A stretch of DNA of 64,000 nt from Stratiolaelaps scimitus. Taxonomy: Eukaryota > Arthropoda > Arachnida > Mesostigmata > Laelapidae. The stretch is from contig JABWDB010000002.1 of assembly GCA_019614645.1 (NCBI GenBank), positions 26,215,501 to 26,279,500 of the forward strand, given 5' to 3'. The translations under genes and the position numbers were made by a program. Positions 26,841-38,521 of the stretch are shown here, piece by piece. Position 1 is the first letter of the stretch. Each line of letters opens with the position of its first letter. The notes under the pieces were generated by a model. It worked only from the letters and a program-made list of their open reading frames with translations. It was not told the DNA's origin and searched no databases.

Positions 26841-27176
26841 GAATTTTTTCACATGACGGGTCATTTATGGTAAACAAGAAGCACCGTCCAAAACTAGAAG
26901 GATATTTACAGGATAGAATATGTTACAGCGATTGAGCAGTTTTGTCAGATGAATAGGTGGTCTGTGCAATCCATTTTCACTCTGGCAGATCATGGAGACC
27001 ACTTGCGCCATTTAACGATAAAGTAACGGCTCTTTCAGAGATACCATTACAAGAAGACTGAATTACATTAGATACTCATATACGACCTAACATTCATTAA
27101 AGCTAAAAATATGGAGGCGAGAATGGAAAATGTGCTTATCTAAAAATTAAGATTTTTGGACAACATTAACCAGGCC

Positions 27177-27734
27177 CTAAACACATAAATATAATATAAG
27201 AATTAAAAAAGTATTTAAATAATAGATTTTAAATATGAGAAATGTGCTAGGTGGGTTCCCTGTAGAGGAAGGAAAACAATTATTTAGGGTAAAATATTGA
27301 TCCATGTTTTCAGTATATTCTCCCTGAATCGTAATGCTTTTAGTCCAGCGATCCTCAAGTGCTTTTATCCCGATCGAATAGAACTCCTCTACGGCGGCCT
27401 CAGTGGTATCATTTGTATCGTAGCGTTTGCGCCTGAGGTGCGATTCGAGATTTTTGAAGAGGTAGTATTGGCTCGGGTATATATATAGAAAATAGTGTGG
27501 GTGTTCAACAACTTCGAAGCCCAACTGTAGCAGTTTAGCCATCGTACGATGTGACTTTTGAGCAGGCGTGTTATCCTGGTAAAACAGCATGTTCTTCCTC
27601 TGTATGCCAGGCCAACTCCTGGCGATAACGTTGCTTAAATAATCCAGTTCAGCATAATATTCTCTTGTAATCGTTCTACCTGTCTCATAGAATAATTCAA
27701 TTTGTATCCCAAAGCATAGAGGCACAAAACCCAT
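27177..27734 (-). pseudogene. Mariner-family transposase, C-terminal half, inactive
   Basis: The C-terminal half of a Tc1/mariner-type DDE transposase, which cuts and rejoins transposon ends. QDNTPAQKSH near residue 53 matches the HDNARPH block with the second catalytic Asp (D54). HPHYFLYIYPSQYYLF matches the HPPYSPDLAPSDYHLF block. The spacing is exactly that of the mariner D34D motif (D54 to position 89), but residue 89 is Gln instead of Asp, so the enzyme is dead. The end (RWTKSITIQGEY) also fits mariner (RWQKCI…GEYF). The N-terminal DNA-binding half and the first Asp are missing upstream, where an unrelated coding remnant lies. I did not find terminal inverted repeats. Confidence 0.9.
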
Positions 27735-27763
27735 TTACGAGTGGCTTATTTGGTGTCGGGTCA

Positions 27764-28080
27764 TCAACGGTTACGAGTCAGCGCCAAAAGTTTCGCATAT
27801 TTCTCGTCAGCTGCAGACAGCGCTCGGAAAGCATCACTCGGTTCAGCTTTTGGTCGACAGAGAAGCTGTGCGATACCCACTTGCTGTTCAACTTTCTCAT
27901 ACAGAGATCGCGGTATGGACTGGAAATAACTGAACCCTTGCTCGTCCTTTAACGCCTCCGCTAACGAATGGGCCTTAATCCGACAATCCTGGAGCATTCT
28001 GCCAGATATTTTTCGCATATTTTCTTCATTCGTTGCAATTTTTTGAGCTCGCCTTTCTCGTTTGCCGTTTCAATGATAGC
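27764..28080 (-). pseudogene. Frameshifted coding remnant of unknown protein, with a splice-acceptor-like 5' end
   Basis: Two minus-strand frames join into a plausible helical protein. The first starts at 28080 directly after a good 3' splice-site sequence (TATTCCTCTATCAG). It gives a charged amphipathic helix (ELKKLQRMKKICEKYLAE) and stops at 27963. The second frame takes over around 27990 and runs SLAEALKDEQGFSYFQ through CRPKAEPSDAFRALSAADEK to a stop at 27766-27764. Codon choice and hydrophobic spacing look like real coding DNA rather than chance. I do not recognise the family. It is either a decayed last exon of a host gene or part of an element lying next to the mariner. It does not resemble the mariner N-terminus. 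Confidence 0.45.
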
Positions 28081-29459
28081 CTGATAGAGGAATATTATTG
28101 ACCCATTTGGTATAAATAAGACCAATATAATTGTATCGACTATATCATCAATCAAAATGATCTGCATTACAAACAACACACGTGTGAGCATGCCTATGAA
28201 AGGTATGACTGCCGCACTATATAAGGGGCAAAGTATCGTATTTTAACAAACCAGTCATTCCACCAATACTCTAGTCAGTTTTGTACCAAGCTGCTTTTTA
28301 ACGGCTTTTTGGACTTTTTTTGTTGCCGAAATTACTTCATTAACTTATCGCAGTCACTGGTGTTCACCTTTCAAACATAGTAAGTTGTGCCCGGTTGCGT
28401 AGATTATCTGTAAGTTGTTCTCCATGAACTCAAATATCAGTAACAATCTGCTGAGAATTTGTACGAATTTGTTAAGCTTAGACGCATTCACTTAGCTCAG
28501 ACTAACTGAGATAGCTAGCTATACAATTTTATACAGCCTGAGCTTGTTGAGATTTGGTTTTTGACAATAGATCAAAGAAGGTTTCAAATATCCTCGCACA
28601 TGTTCTATAGCCGGACGCTTTAATACGAACAAATCCATATTATTTTCTCTGTTCGCTTATCTTCTACCAATTCTTGCTATTAGTGACTGTACCGCTTTTT
28701 AAAGAAGCTTGTGTTGTCTGTGTCCCTGTCTATGTTTACATGTACATCATATTATTATAGTACTATAATAATAGTAGTTGGACTAGACGGACCTTTCCGA
28801 CGATGAGTCACGATCTGTGTGGCATATGAGCCATAGCAAGGCCAATGACATATTCGAATATGCGGCTTAAATTGCGCAATAGAAGCCTTCATTTAAACAA
28901 CTCGCCAATGTTATTAAGTAAGCTCTTGACTGATTTATTGGGTATGATGTGCACAATGTAGTAGTAGCAGTTGTATCAGAGAGAGGGAGAGTGAGAGAAA
29001 ATACATATGTGTGGTGCTATGGCTTACCTGCTCTACCTGGCTAACGATCTGTGATGACTACTCGATGGTGGTAGAGGCGTTGAGCAGGACGGGACGGGGG
29101 TCGTGGACGCATCGAAACATGTACGTTTTCAGCGTGAACGTGCTGGGGCGTATAGAACTATGTATCGTTCTAATGGAAGTCGTTGTGGATGAGAATCACT
29201 ACCCTTATCACTATTGTGATGTGAATACTACGACGAGTAGCGTGGTCCACCATTCCGCTGATAGCACTCATCTGAACCGTAGGACCCATTGGATACCCCA
29301 TGGCGAGATTAAAATAGACAGCTATAATTAGCTAGCTGACTGGGTAAACGACTCTGGCCGGGTCTGTGCTCACATCCCGCCATTGAGGGTTAGCGTGCGG
29401 GTCGTATTGCTAATTATATCATTTTCAGTAAGTTGGTTTCTCGCCAACGGTCATGTTAA
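28081..29459. other. Non-coding stretch
   Basis: No supported gene. It contains a perfect 22-base palindrome at 28751-28772 (own entry) and a GA-rich run near 28978-28998. The frame at 29011-29331 has no recognisable domain. Confidence 0.45.
28751..28772. repeat. Perfect 22-bp AT-rich palindrome
   Basis: ATTATTATAGT is followed immediately by its exact reverse complement, with no spacer. It is AT-rich, so part of this may be chance, but 11 matching arm positions without a loop is more than a random TA run gives. Confidence 0.85.
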
Positions 29460-29822
29460 TATTTAGCCTTTGCAGATGGTCATCCATTTATCTACAAATC
29501 CTCCAAGACCGCTGTTGTTGTTGCAGTAGAAATATCATACAGGCTTCACAATGCTGACCAGCTACAAGCGCAACAGCCTCTGTCTGCGGGGATAACTCCT
29601 TGTGTCACCGTACTGGCCGCATCGCATCAACCGTTATCATCAAATGATCTAACCATCGGCCACTCCACCTTCGAGAGACGGTCAAACTTCGTAAGAGAAT
29701 TCAGCCGTCATGGTCTCGCACACCGCATGCCTGCAGTCTGCAACTCGCTCCCTCGTGAAATTAGAACCCTTACATTAGCTAGGGTGACTGCGCTGGAGGT
29801 CAAGAAATATATTTTTAAATAA
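29460..29822 (+). pseudogene. Non-LTR reverse transcriptase, 3' end of ORF2
   Basis: The plus strand is open for about 120 codons from 29460 to a TAA at 29820-29822. The last 57 codons match the conserved end of Jockey/CR1-type reverse transcriptase ORFs: an Arg-rich block (STFERRSNFVREFS), the signature CNSLPREIRTLTLA (usual WNSLPxxIR), and the terminal VTALEVKKYIFK (usual FKxxLKxYLF). The start of the frame reads FADG…YKSSKTAV, which could be the decayed FADD active-site block. If so, about 150 residues between it and the C-terminus have been lost. The stop is directly followed by AT-rich DNA. It is a truncated, dead copy. The clade is not certain. Confidence 0.7.
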
Positions 29823-31737
29823 TTCAGCGGTATTTTATGATGTATACAATAATGAAGCGAATCGTAACTTTTATGTGTTTGTAATTACTGTTCATCCGCG
29901 GGGTGTATGTATATCTGTGCTGCCGCTGCCCCATTTGTACTGTTATTTTTATGATAATGAAAGTGATTTAAATATCGTCGTCTCCAGTAATAGGCCGTTT
30001 TTTACATTAAGAGAAAAATATATACATATATGTTTTATATTAAAAGAATGGCAAAATATGTATATGTATCTATGTGTGTGTATCAGGCAAGATCTGCCAT
30101 ACCTAACTTCTTTTTTTTTAAAGGGGGGTGTTGGCACGCTAATGCATGCCAATACCATGACCGCCTCCCCCTTATGGAACTGTTGACGATGTGCAACAGC
30201 ACCACTGACCCTCCCGGTATCGCTTAGCGCATTCTTCAGTAAAGGGTGGTGAGATGTGTACAAGCCCAGCCACGAGCACCACACATCCGCCTCACCGTAC
30301 GGACACGACGTGGTTAGCTGACTCTCAGCTGCCCCGTGTATGTAAGCACGCAGTATTTATAACGCATACAAGGGGTGTAAGATGCCTTTCCTTCTGCACA
30401 GTGGTAGCTGTGCCGCAGACCACATTAGTTGCCACTGCTACTTAATAAATCTTATTGCGGAGATACTGCCTATAAAGTAAATATGGCCCCACTCAGATTT
30501 GAACCTCAGACTCCACAAAATACCCTTTTTGGTACTGCCTACCTTGCCCAGCACGCCATGCCCGCAGGATTGAATGACCTTTGTAAGAACAATTATGAGC
30601 ACGGATCGGTGCTGGTACAAAACATTGCGCTGATGCATTATTTGAATTCATGATTTAACTTCATTCTTGAACTACATTCATTTTCATTCTCTTCAGACTT
30701 AACAGGCTTGGAAGTTCCTAGCAGCCGCAGCCAACTCCGTCACACAGATTTGTCGGTGTTGTCTACCTCAGCGAAGTGGTACAGGGGCAATTTGCCAACC
30801 TTTGTGGGTCTCGGTCTGATATTCGAACGTGACTAACATAATGAGCATGCATGAGGATATTCGTCGCCTAAAAACAAACAAAATGTCTGCCATGTTGCTC
30901 CAATTCTTGAATTTCGTTTCCCCTGTATAATGTCGTGTTTCTGGTCTGCTCTGCTTGACGCACTGATTCTTCATCACACGCGCAACTATCCAGAGGCATT
31001 GAACGATAGGAACAACCATAGGGGTGGGCAATTCAATTTATTCAAAAGAGCCAAAGCACACCGTCTGGCTCGTGGTGAGTCGGTGGACGCTCATTTTTAT
31101 AGTCGTTAGTGGTCTCGGTTATTTCGCCTTGATACGTTATACGAATGAGGGTTTGGGCATTAGCATACATGATTTAGTCAATACGATGGAAGTACCTCCT
31201 CCTGGTATCTGTCATTTGACAAGGGTCGCAGTCAATAAACGCGACCGTCCTCTCAACCTTCGGATTTAGTCATTCTATTTTCTTTTTTTAGCTTACGATA
31301 TCTTACCCGGCCCAGCTAGCCGATCTGAATACGCAAATGATGCTTATACGTACCAGATCGTCAAATTTACATATTTATAATGAAATTTGTTGGAAATCCC
31401 TTCGCCTGCTTACATAATAGAACATATAATGCACATCACAATTGCATCACGGTTCCAAGCATAGAGGTTCCTCTAGGGTGATTTGGATGACAATACAGGC
31501 TCAATTCATCGCTTATTTTTCTCATAGTCAAACAAACAATGACCGTACAAAGAGTGGCAGATGATTGAAGAGTGTACGAAGATCCTATTTTTGAAAAAAA
31601 AGTATTTTACTTCTGCGGCATCGCAGTATCGGACAATGCACATTGTTCATTTTCAACCGCACACGCCATCAATCAAAATTACCCTAATTCTAGATTATTA
31701 ACATACTGAATTCAGTGCAATCATTAATGTAATCATT
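29823..31737. other. Non-coding stretch
   Basis: No supported gene. Frames at 29875-30284 and 30768-31269 lack domains. A weak T-arm-like sequence on the minus strand near 30490-30510 is not enough for a tRNA or SINE call. Confidence 0.4.
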
Positions 31738-31850
31738 CATCAAGGTTCGAGCCCTGCCGTGTGACATAAAAGAGAGCTTAAGCATTGTAAAATTGCAGTT
31801 CCTTCAATAAACCAATAAACCTTTACTTTTACCTTTACCTTACCTTAGTG
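31738..31850 (+). repeat. SINE-C copy 1 (tRNA-like B box and AATAAACC tail)
   Basis: Reads ATCAAGGTTCGAGCCCTG (a B-box-like GGTTCGAGCCC), then GTGACATAAAAGAGAGC, TTAAGCATTGTAAAATTGCAG, and a 3' tail of repeated AATAAACC followed by short TTTACC repeats. The same series, with drift, lies at 46516-46592 on the same strand. Short repeats at the 3' end are typical of retroposed elements. The head has no complete cloverleaf. Confidence 0.6.
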
Positions 31851-31918
31851 GCATTTTTGAAAAAATATTTTTGACTTTAGAATTGGTTTGTACTACCTTT
31901 TGATTACTTAAAATCACA

Positions 31919-31995
31919 TATGCCCTGAGGGATTCGAACCGGAAACCCTAGGGTTCCAGGCCCTCGCCGTTATATCAATGGCTAGTCGAGACGAA
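31919..31995 (-). repeat. SINE-B copy 1 (tRNA-like element)
   Basis: Read on the minus strand it has a D-arm-like TAGCCATTGATATAACGGC, an anticodon-arm-like GAGGGCCTGGAACCCTAGG (loop CCTGGAA, formal anticodon TGG), and a B box GGTTCGAATCCC. The T stem pairs poorly and no 5' acceptor strand matches the 3' CAGGGCA, so this is not a working tRNA. A second copy lies at 48850-48915 on the same strand. The shared part ends with a CAYATRTG block beyond the tRNA 3' end. Confidence 0.6.
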
Positions 31996-32277
31996 AGTGA
32001 ATACCTGATTTCTGCTCTGGGATTAACTAGTAGTAAGCTTCATTTTTTAATCGGCATCTGCTTAATGGAAACTACTGAAGTCAAATTTAACATTGTGAAT
32101 ATCGGTCGCTGAAATGGTTTTGGCCTATTCGATCACCTTTGGGGTCGCCCACAACCCAGGTCATTGTTGCGGGCCTGTTGACATCTGCTGCGGCTCGCAG
32201 CCTCTAGAGTATCGTAATTCGATGGTCTTGGAGGTCCCTGAGCAGTAAACACGCAGACAGTTATTTGCCTCAAGTGC

Positions 32278-32372
32278 ATTACTATATTATATTACTATAT
32301 TACAATACTATATTATTTTACTATTATTACAATACTATATTATTTTATAGTATTATATTACTATATTACAAT
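32278..32372. repeat. AT-rich tandem array of TACTATATTA-like units
   Basis: At least five imperfect copies of a unit close to TACTATATTACAA, with one stretch in reverse orientation (TATAGTATTA). The array is nearly all A and T and can form several alternative hairpins. It is non-coding. Confidence 0.75.
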
Positions 32373-34575
32373 GTCGGAAGTTGCAGGATTATTAAATGAC
32401 AATTTGGTAAAAAGCTAAAATGATTTTTTTGCTGAGGTTATATGAGACTGTTTAGAACTACACACAACGACCAATAAAGCTGTGTATACTAGAGATGTTT
32501 TTCTTGCATGTTCAGTCAGGGCCCTCAGTAAACTGAGCGTATGCACAGGTTCTTTAAAGTTCAAAGTGTATATAATGTATAGTGTCAATATTAATATTAG
32601 TATTAACATATTAGGAGTCTTCAAGGATACATTTAGAAGGTACGAACGCATGAATGACAATGACCTCCCGTCCAAAAACATTCTTTGAACATTCTCAGCC
32701 CTCCCCTTTTGTGACGGGCCTCGGCTGTCAACCTTTAAGTATTATTACAATAACATGTCTGGCGCCACCTTTACTTTACTTTTCAACTGTGTCGCATCTG
32801 GCAACAATCCACGGATAAATTTCGATGATAAAGAAATCCAAAGATTTTTCGATTTTTACCCAAGCCATATTCCTCCTGTCGAGCAATCCAAGACACTCAG
32901 CACGGGAGATATAGTGCATCGTTAGGCTCATAATCCTTGCAACGAAGTATCCAGCATAACGGACAACAATTGGTTCACTATGGGAATGACAGCCGTGATA
33001 ATAGAAAACTAAATACATAAAACATTATCTCTTCAATAATATATACTTATATTAGACCTATTTATAATTTATTTAGAAATTGACCTAAATGTACGAACTT
33101 AAAAACTCGTTTTGTTGTACAAATATTCCCCGCTATCTTATAGCCGTATTCTATATGATACCCGCCCTGTGAGCATGCTATTATATACATGTTATCAGTT
33201 ATTAGATACTTCCTGTCCCTAGTTAGGTTGCACACTCGTTTCATACCTAACAGGAACAGTGCAACAGAATGTAATTCACTGTAGGCAAGGCCAAAGATTA
33301 ACGGAGCATAGCACTTTTTTTGATCACATTCATTGGTAAATTTGTGCTTCAGAAAAACACATTATTTCAGAGTTGACTACCTTTTTCTTATTTGCCAAAA
33401 TTCCTTTTGCGGAATACGAATTGGCCTGTCACCTTGTCGAGTGACCGAGGTCACTAATCTCAACCTCGTATTTTCGTCTATGCTGTCGAGAACGCACGAC
33501 AAACTCGTTCTCCTGTTGGAGACTCGAAGAGACAATCTTTGGAGAATATTTGTCGCTATGTATTGAGTTCCGAATTGCGTCGAATTCTTTTCCAGAGCTC
33601 GAGCGGGAATCCATCGGTGACGTTCTCTGAAGGTATTAGGGTCTCGAAGGCCGATGTCGTAATTGTAAATTCACCTCCAAGGCCAGTTCACTTAGTTCTC
33701 GTACGGGTGTCCGCCTTCGCGCTTGATGAGCCGTTCCTCGAGCGTAGGACACTGCTAACGCGTGTCTGCAAGTGATAGATGAGAGCGTACGTGCATGTTT
33801 GAAACGCTAGCAGCCCTCAAGTCATTAGAGATTTCCTCGTTAACCATACTGTGCCGAGGGTGGCACTCTGGATATAACCAAAACTGTGAAGTTCAGATAA
33901 TTCTTCCTAACTATTGTACTCCGTGTCTGTGTTGGTTAGTAGTTCCGATGCCAATATCAGGTTACCTAATTAAAGTTAAAGTGTTACCGTAAGATTGTTT
34001 GAGCATGTTTGGAGGCCGTTATTGGTCAATAACGAACCAGTACAAAAACAGGCCAGTGGTATCTCCAATAAGGCTTGCCCATCGCTCACAGAGTCGCTTT
34101 TGAAGCCCATTAAGTAATTAAATTAGGGTACAGGTTCGTCGACTAATGCTTGTCCCCGAGATACCTCATTGTTTCCTTATCGTGTTTTGATTGGGTGACC
34201 AAAATAGTCAACAAACGAGCTCTAACACGTACCTCCCTTCGTCTAATTTCGGGCAGTTGATAGCTACCAAATCATAAAAGCAGAGCTGTAAACGTGCTTG
34301 AAGATTGGACTTATCAATCCCTAATTCACCTATGACATTTGAAATAATTCTCCTGGCTCTCATTCTGCTCTCGCGGTCTTCACTTATTGTTTGTAATATC
34401 CGTACTGGCAAGAAACTCTAAACATATATGATTAAGGTGCATTTGTACAAAAGTCCCTTTACATTTTCATTCGTCTTTGCCAGACTCTGCTGTTGTTGCA
34501 TGCCATTGATTTCCAGCCCGTGACAATCATTGTAATGTGCAAAAATCGTGAGCAAACAAAGCACAACACAGTATA
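32373..34575. other. Non-coding stretch with one unassigned short frame
   Basis: The only frame worth noting is 33539-33775 (plus, 78 codons, ATG start). It has a mixed, protein-like composition (SSELRRILFQSSSG, VSKADVVIVNSPP) but no recognisable domain, splice sites or neighbours to support it. The remainder is AT-rich. Confidence 0.35.
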
Positions 34576-35357
34576 TCACAGCGGAGTGTGCAGTCGATAC
34601 CATGGTTGCCACTTGAGTACAAGGCGGCAATGGAGCATTGGTTGGCTGTTGCCAATCGATGGCGATGGCAGCTCACTCATCGAGGCACAAAAACTAGCGT
34701 CAGCTCGTTTCGGCTTCACCCCGCTCCACCGCCGCTTCCACTTCACTCTACCAGCCGTATGTACTGTGTAGTGTATAACAGTTACAAAGCTTGGTGGCTT
34801 AGCTGCCCACTTGAGTTTCGTCAGCCGAACCGCGCCTCCGACATCTTGCCCTCTCTGGTTTCGCTTTCTTCCGCCAACGATCCGCTCTTTAGCCATCGCG
34901 TAACTATACGATATGTCCCAAATCATGATCAATCCGACAAAGGTCCGCAGCAAATGTCTGCTGAGTATCCGATCTGTTTGTCTGGTCGATACGCGCCACA
35001 GAACACGAACGTACCCCAGTTCGGCTCTTACTATTATTACGAAGATTGTCATTTCGTACTAGCGCACCATCCTCATTTGAGCCGCCTGAGGGCTGGGCGG
35101 GAAACGCAAGGAGACCGTGGTCATGGGATTACAACTTTCCCCCAACAGTTGGACCGTCCTGGCTAAGACCGGCGTCTATAGTTCGTGGATGGGTAGAAGG
35201 GGTTCACAAGAACGTAGGGGCATCCAGATCCACTTATTACAACTTCGACGACTGCAGCTCCTGCTCCAGCGGCGGAAACCAGCTCTTTCCCAACCTCTAT
35301 CCAGCATCCGATTCAGCAGAGGCCTTCCCACCCAAAACAGCTAAGGGATTAATCTGA
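34576..35357 (+). other. GC-richer stretch with long open frames, possible exon or leader
   Basis: On the plus strand a 192-codon frame (34588-35166) and a shifted 103-codon frame (35046-35357) follow each other. The minus strand also has a 158-codon frame here (34576-35052). The second plus frame has a balanced composition (WSWDYNFPPTVG, STYYNFDDCSSCSSGG), unlike the repeat-driven frames elsewhere. Openness in several frames suggests that high GC, not selection, keeps stops away. No domain is recognised. A coding exon in the second frame is possible but weakly supported. Confidence 0.2.
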
Positions 35358-35951
35358 GGGAACGACCTCGATAGTGGTCGTATTTCGTAACATTACCGTG
35401 ATAGCCGCGGACCTCTTTGATGCCGAGGAGATTGTGTCGTCAAAAATTCGCTTCCGCAACCGGCTTTCTTTATAGCAATTTACAAATTTGTAACTGTGAC
35501 AATAACTGACTTGAAATCTTGCCAACTATTGGTGATGTGTGTATGTATGGATGTAGGCTACAATGTGTGTATACTCGTAAACATATACGAAAAAAGCCTA
35601 AATAAACAAAGGATGCTGGTATCTTCTTGTGCGAATACAAAAAAATGTATGCTACGAAGGCACAGCAGTGTGTATCACACGCACCATGTAATTTTCGGCC
35701 AAGCGATTTCTGTCGAAGAATTCATAACAGCATCAAAGATATGACTCCACTTCAGGCCCTATAACGCACGTACAAAGCTAAAAGCTGAGAAACCTTTTGG
35801 CTAATATAAGCTTGATCAAAATCATTGACAAAATGCTGAATACAAAGAAATTCGATGAACATTTCATGTGTCACCATTGTGCTCCGATTCAGGTAGAAAC
35901 AGCCATAGAATATTCTCATTGACATCCCAAATTATAAACTATAACTGATCT

Positions 35952-36117
35952 AGCCTAACTTTTTCTTCCGAACTGACTCACAGTCAACATTTAACTTCCA
36001 CGGTAGAACTGCTTTCGGCATTGGTTCATGAGACTGACAATCCCTTAAAGTGCAAATGTGCAACGGTGGGGATCGAACTCGTGCACCTACGTGTCTTCTC
36101 CGATTGCGGGGCTCGAC
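35952..36117 (-). repeat. SINE-A copy 3
   Basis: On the minus strand: GACACGTAGGTGCACGAG then B-box GTTCGATCCCC, CACCGTTGCACATTTGCA, ATGCCGAAAGCAGTTCTACC, and the end block TTAAATGTTGACTGTGAGTC. These are the same blocks in the same order as copies 1, 2 and 4. The anticodon-arm part of the head is degraded. The 3' end after GTTAGGC passes into unrelated DNA without a long A tail. Confidence 0.8.
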
Positions 36118-38173
36118 AAACCTAAAAGAAAGTTTTTCTGTCACCAGTGGACGAGAGATTAGTCAATAATATCTATTCAACTAAATAAATCAGAAATAGC
36201 CAAACCGTGACCAATTCACTGTCAGATAGGCTCAGGGCTACAGTAATAATGATAGTTGCCAGCGAACTTCGATTGAAGCAACCTATATAATAACAAGTAG
36301 ATTTTTAGCACGGCAAACGGTAAATGATTTATTGAAGGACAGAGCCACCTGGCCTTTGAACGCAACAACGTCTACTTGAACGTATATTCATGCATCAAGG
36401 CTGTGAAGTGGTTTCTGGCCTCGCCAAATAAATTTTCAAAAAGACGAAAATATAGCGTACTAGTTCTTGGAAATACGAATCAATACATATAGAATATTTG
36501 AGTATCATCACATTCGTGTTTCGCGACGAGAAATCTGCATTGAATACAGCTCAGTTCGTTCATGTTCCGCATAAAACTTGATGCTGGCAATACCACGACA
36601 GTGCTAGCGATTCTCATCGCAGTCTGTATCCGTATACCAATTTAGTACCAAATCACCACCAACTGTTATTGTAATGGTTAGGACTATTAATATTTCATAA
36701 CACTTAAGTTTTGTTTTTTAATGTTAATATTAACCTACTTTGCCTTTATCCCTTGAAGAAGCCTTCAACCCACTAGTTTCTAATCTCACCAATGATGTAG
36801 TTTATTTTACTCTACATATATACGTGGATACTCAATGACGTTGAAGTCAATGAAATCCTTCCTGTGATAAAGTCTATGGAGATATCGAAATTGATTTCTC
36901 ATCGAAGGTGAGACTGCTACGTAACTCACCCACATTCACCGTACATTCACTTCGTTGCCACCCTCGAAGCGTGAGGCGCTGAATGATGCTGAATAAGCAA
37001 CAGAGAGTGGACTCAGCTGAGTTCGTGCGTTTCAGAGAATAACAACGTTGACCTGGTTGAATACACCTAGCTGCACCAAGAGATCATAAAGGCAGGGGTA
37101 GCCTGAATAATATTCAACTCCCTATAGGCGATATGTGCAAACTTGTTTCTACAGTCCTTCGATATGTGAGCGTTGATGCAAAAACAAGCAAACAACATAG
37201 ATAAACAAGTAAAAAATTGACAAGCTTAGTAACGGTCGGTGTAAACAGCCTCAACCCAGCACAGTCGGAAACTTACGTGCGTTAAAATTGTCGTTCGTAA
37301 ATTTATCTCTTAAAACAGTTCAATTTGTAATCGTCCCGATATAATCCATGCCCTCCAGTGGCTTTCCGCACTAGCTCACATATGAGAGGATATCGAAGCT
37401 GGTTACACGTGCCATGTCCTTCGAAGAGGGTGTGGTCGAACTCGAGTTAAATATTTATGTACCAGGTGGCCAAGCCTGCATAAGATAACAGCACTCAATG
37501 CGAAAACGAATGCACACCGTATAGAATTGAAGACCATGTTGGATACCCTCATTAACCGACGAATTCATCGGAGACCGCTATATACAAGACGTGCGTCCGT
37601 GCAATAACCTGAATGGTTCAGTCAGCTGTGTGCAGTTATGCTGAACGACCGTGTTCTGAAATGTTGCTTCATTTTCTTGTGTTCAACCACAAAGGATAAT
37701 ACTGTATAAACCCTCCAACCATGATAACTACAACCGAGTAACGGGATTAGTGCAACATGATAACGTGACAACGAAATTATAGGGGTAAACACCGACAAGA
37801 CCCGAGCCAAGTTTAGGCACGTTTTAGATAGCGCTCGGTAGGCGGAATGCTGTGGAGATGGGAATGACGAAGTGCGTGATCATGGGTGGGTGCCCATATC
37901 CGTTAAAAGTAGGCGTTGTGTGATGCAGTTCGGCAAGTATACAGGTCAAGTAGCGTCAACGGTTCCGTCCCGGTACGATATATATATATATATCAGTGCC
38001 AGTTCATTGGGCCGGGTGGCCATTGAAGGTCAATAGTGACCATATGCTTGTTGTAAATGTGTCGTTCGGTTTTTCGCTGTGAAAAAAATAACCACCAAAT
38101 CAAACGGGTTACAAGCATATGGCTTGCGAAGCACGCAAAGGTTTATAGGGGTCACCGAAGTGTCCATGTTCTC
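36118..38173. other. Non-coding stretch
   Basis: AT-rich, with no supported gene. A short (TA)n lies at about 37979-37994. Other frames are short and AT-driven. Confidence 0.45.
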
Positions 38174-38521
38174 CTAATTAGCTGAATCCTCCGAATCAGC
38201 CACAACCATATCCCGGCGCCTGGAGACCGCTACCACTATCTCGCCCCGTCTCCCAAAGTTGCATCCCTGTCCTCTGCTCATAGTGGAAAGGAGAGAGAGA
38301 GAAATCCTCTCTAATCGATTATAACTCATCAGTAATTCTAATAATTCACCCAAGTACCTAATTAAAAAGACATACAATTCCATATTTTGGCCGTTTAGAA
38401 GGACAAGATCTTTCGATTGAATCTGAAGCGCAGAGGGTTCATAATCAATATTTTCTCCCAAAGATCCTCCTGCTTCCAAAAAAGTGTGTTGAAAAACCCT
38501 TTTAATGTTTTTAAGCAACAT
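38174..38521 (-). CDS. Hypothetical open frame, unassigned
   Basis: A 115-codon ATG-started frame on the minus strand, open a further 15 codons or so upstream. Its residue use looks protein-like: a hydrophobic/Leu-rich helix (MELYVFLIRYLGELLELL) and a basic-then-acidic tail (RRGEIVVAVSRRRDMVV… ending in SEDSAN). I do not recognise a family, see no clear splice acceptor at its start, and find no neighbour that explains it. Chance cannot be excluded. Confidence 0.2.
   Translation of the reverse strand: MLLKNIKRVFQHTFLEAGGSLGENIDYEPSALQIQSKDLVLLNGQNMELYVFLIRYLGELLELLMSYNRLERISLSLLSTMSRGQGCNFGRRGEIVVAVSRRRDMVVADSEDSAN

Noticed and set aside
26121..26841. Arg/Lys-rich frames of 96-164 codons
   Set aside because: Composition-driven, open in several frames on both strands, with no domain or splice context.
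30480..30600. Weak tRNA-like T-arm on the minus strand (GAGGTTCAAATCTGAG)
   Set aside because: No pairing cloverleaf, and no second copy in the window.
31919..31995. Functional tRNA gene (formal anticodon TGG)
   Set aside because: T-stem mismatches, no matching acceptor strands, and a second copy sharing sequence beyond the tRNA end. It is better explained as a SINE-like repeat.
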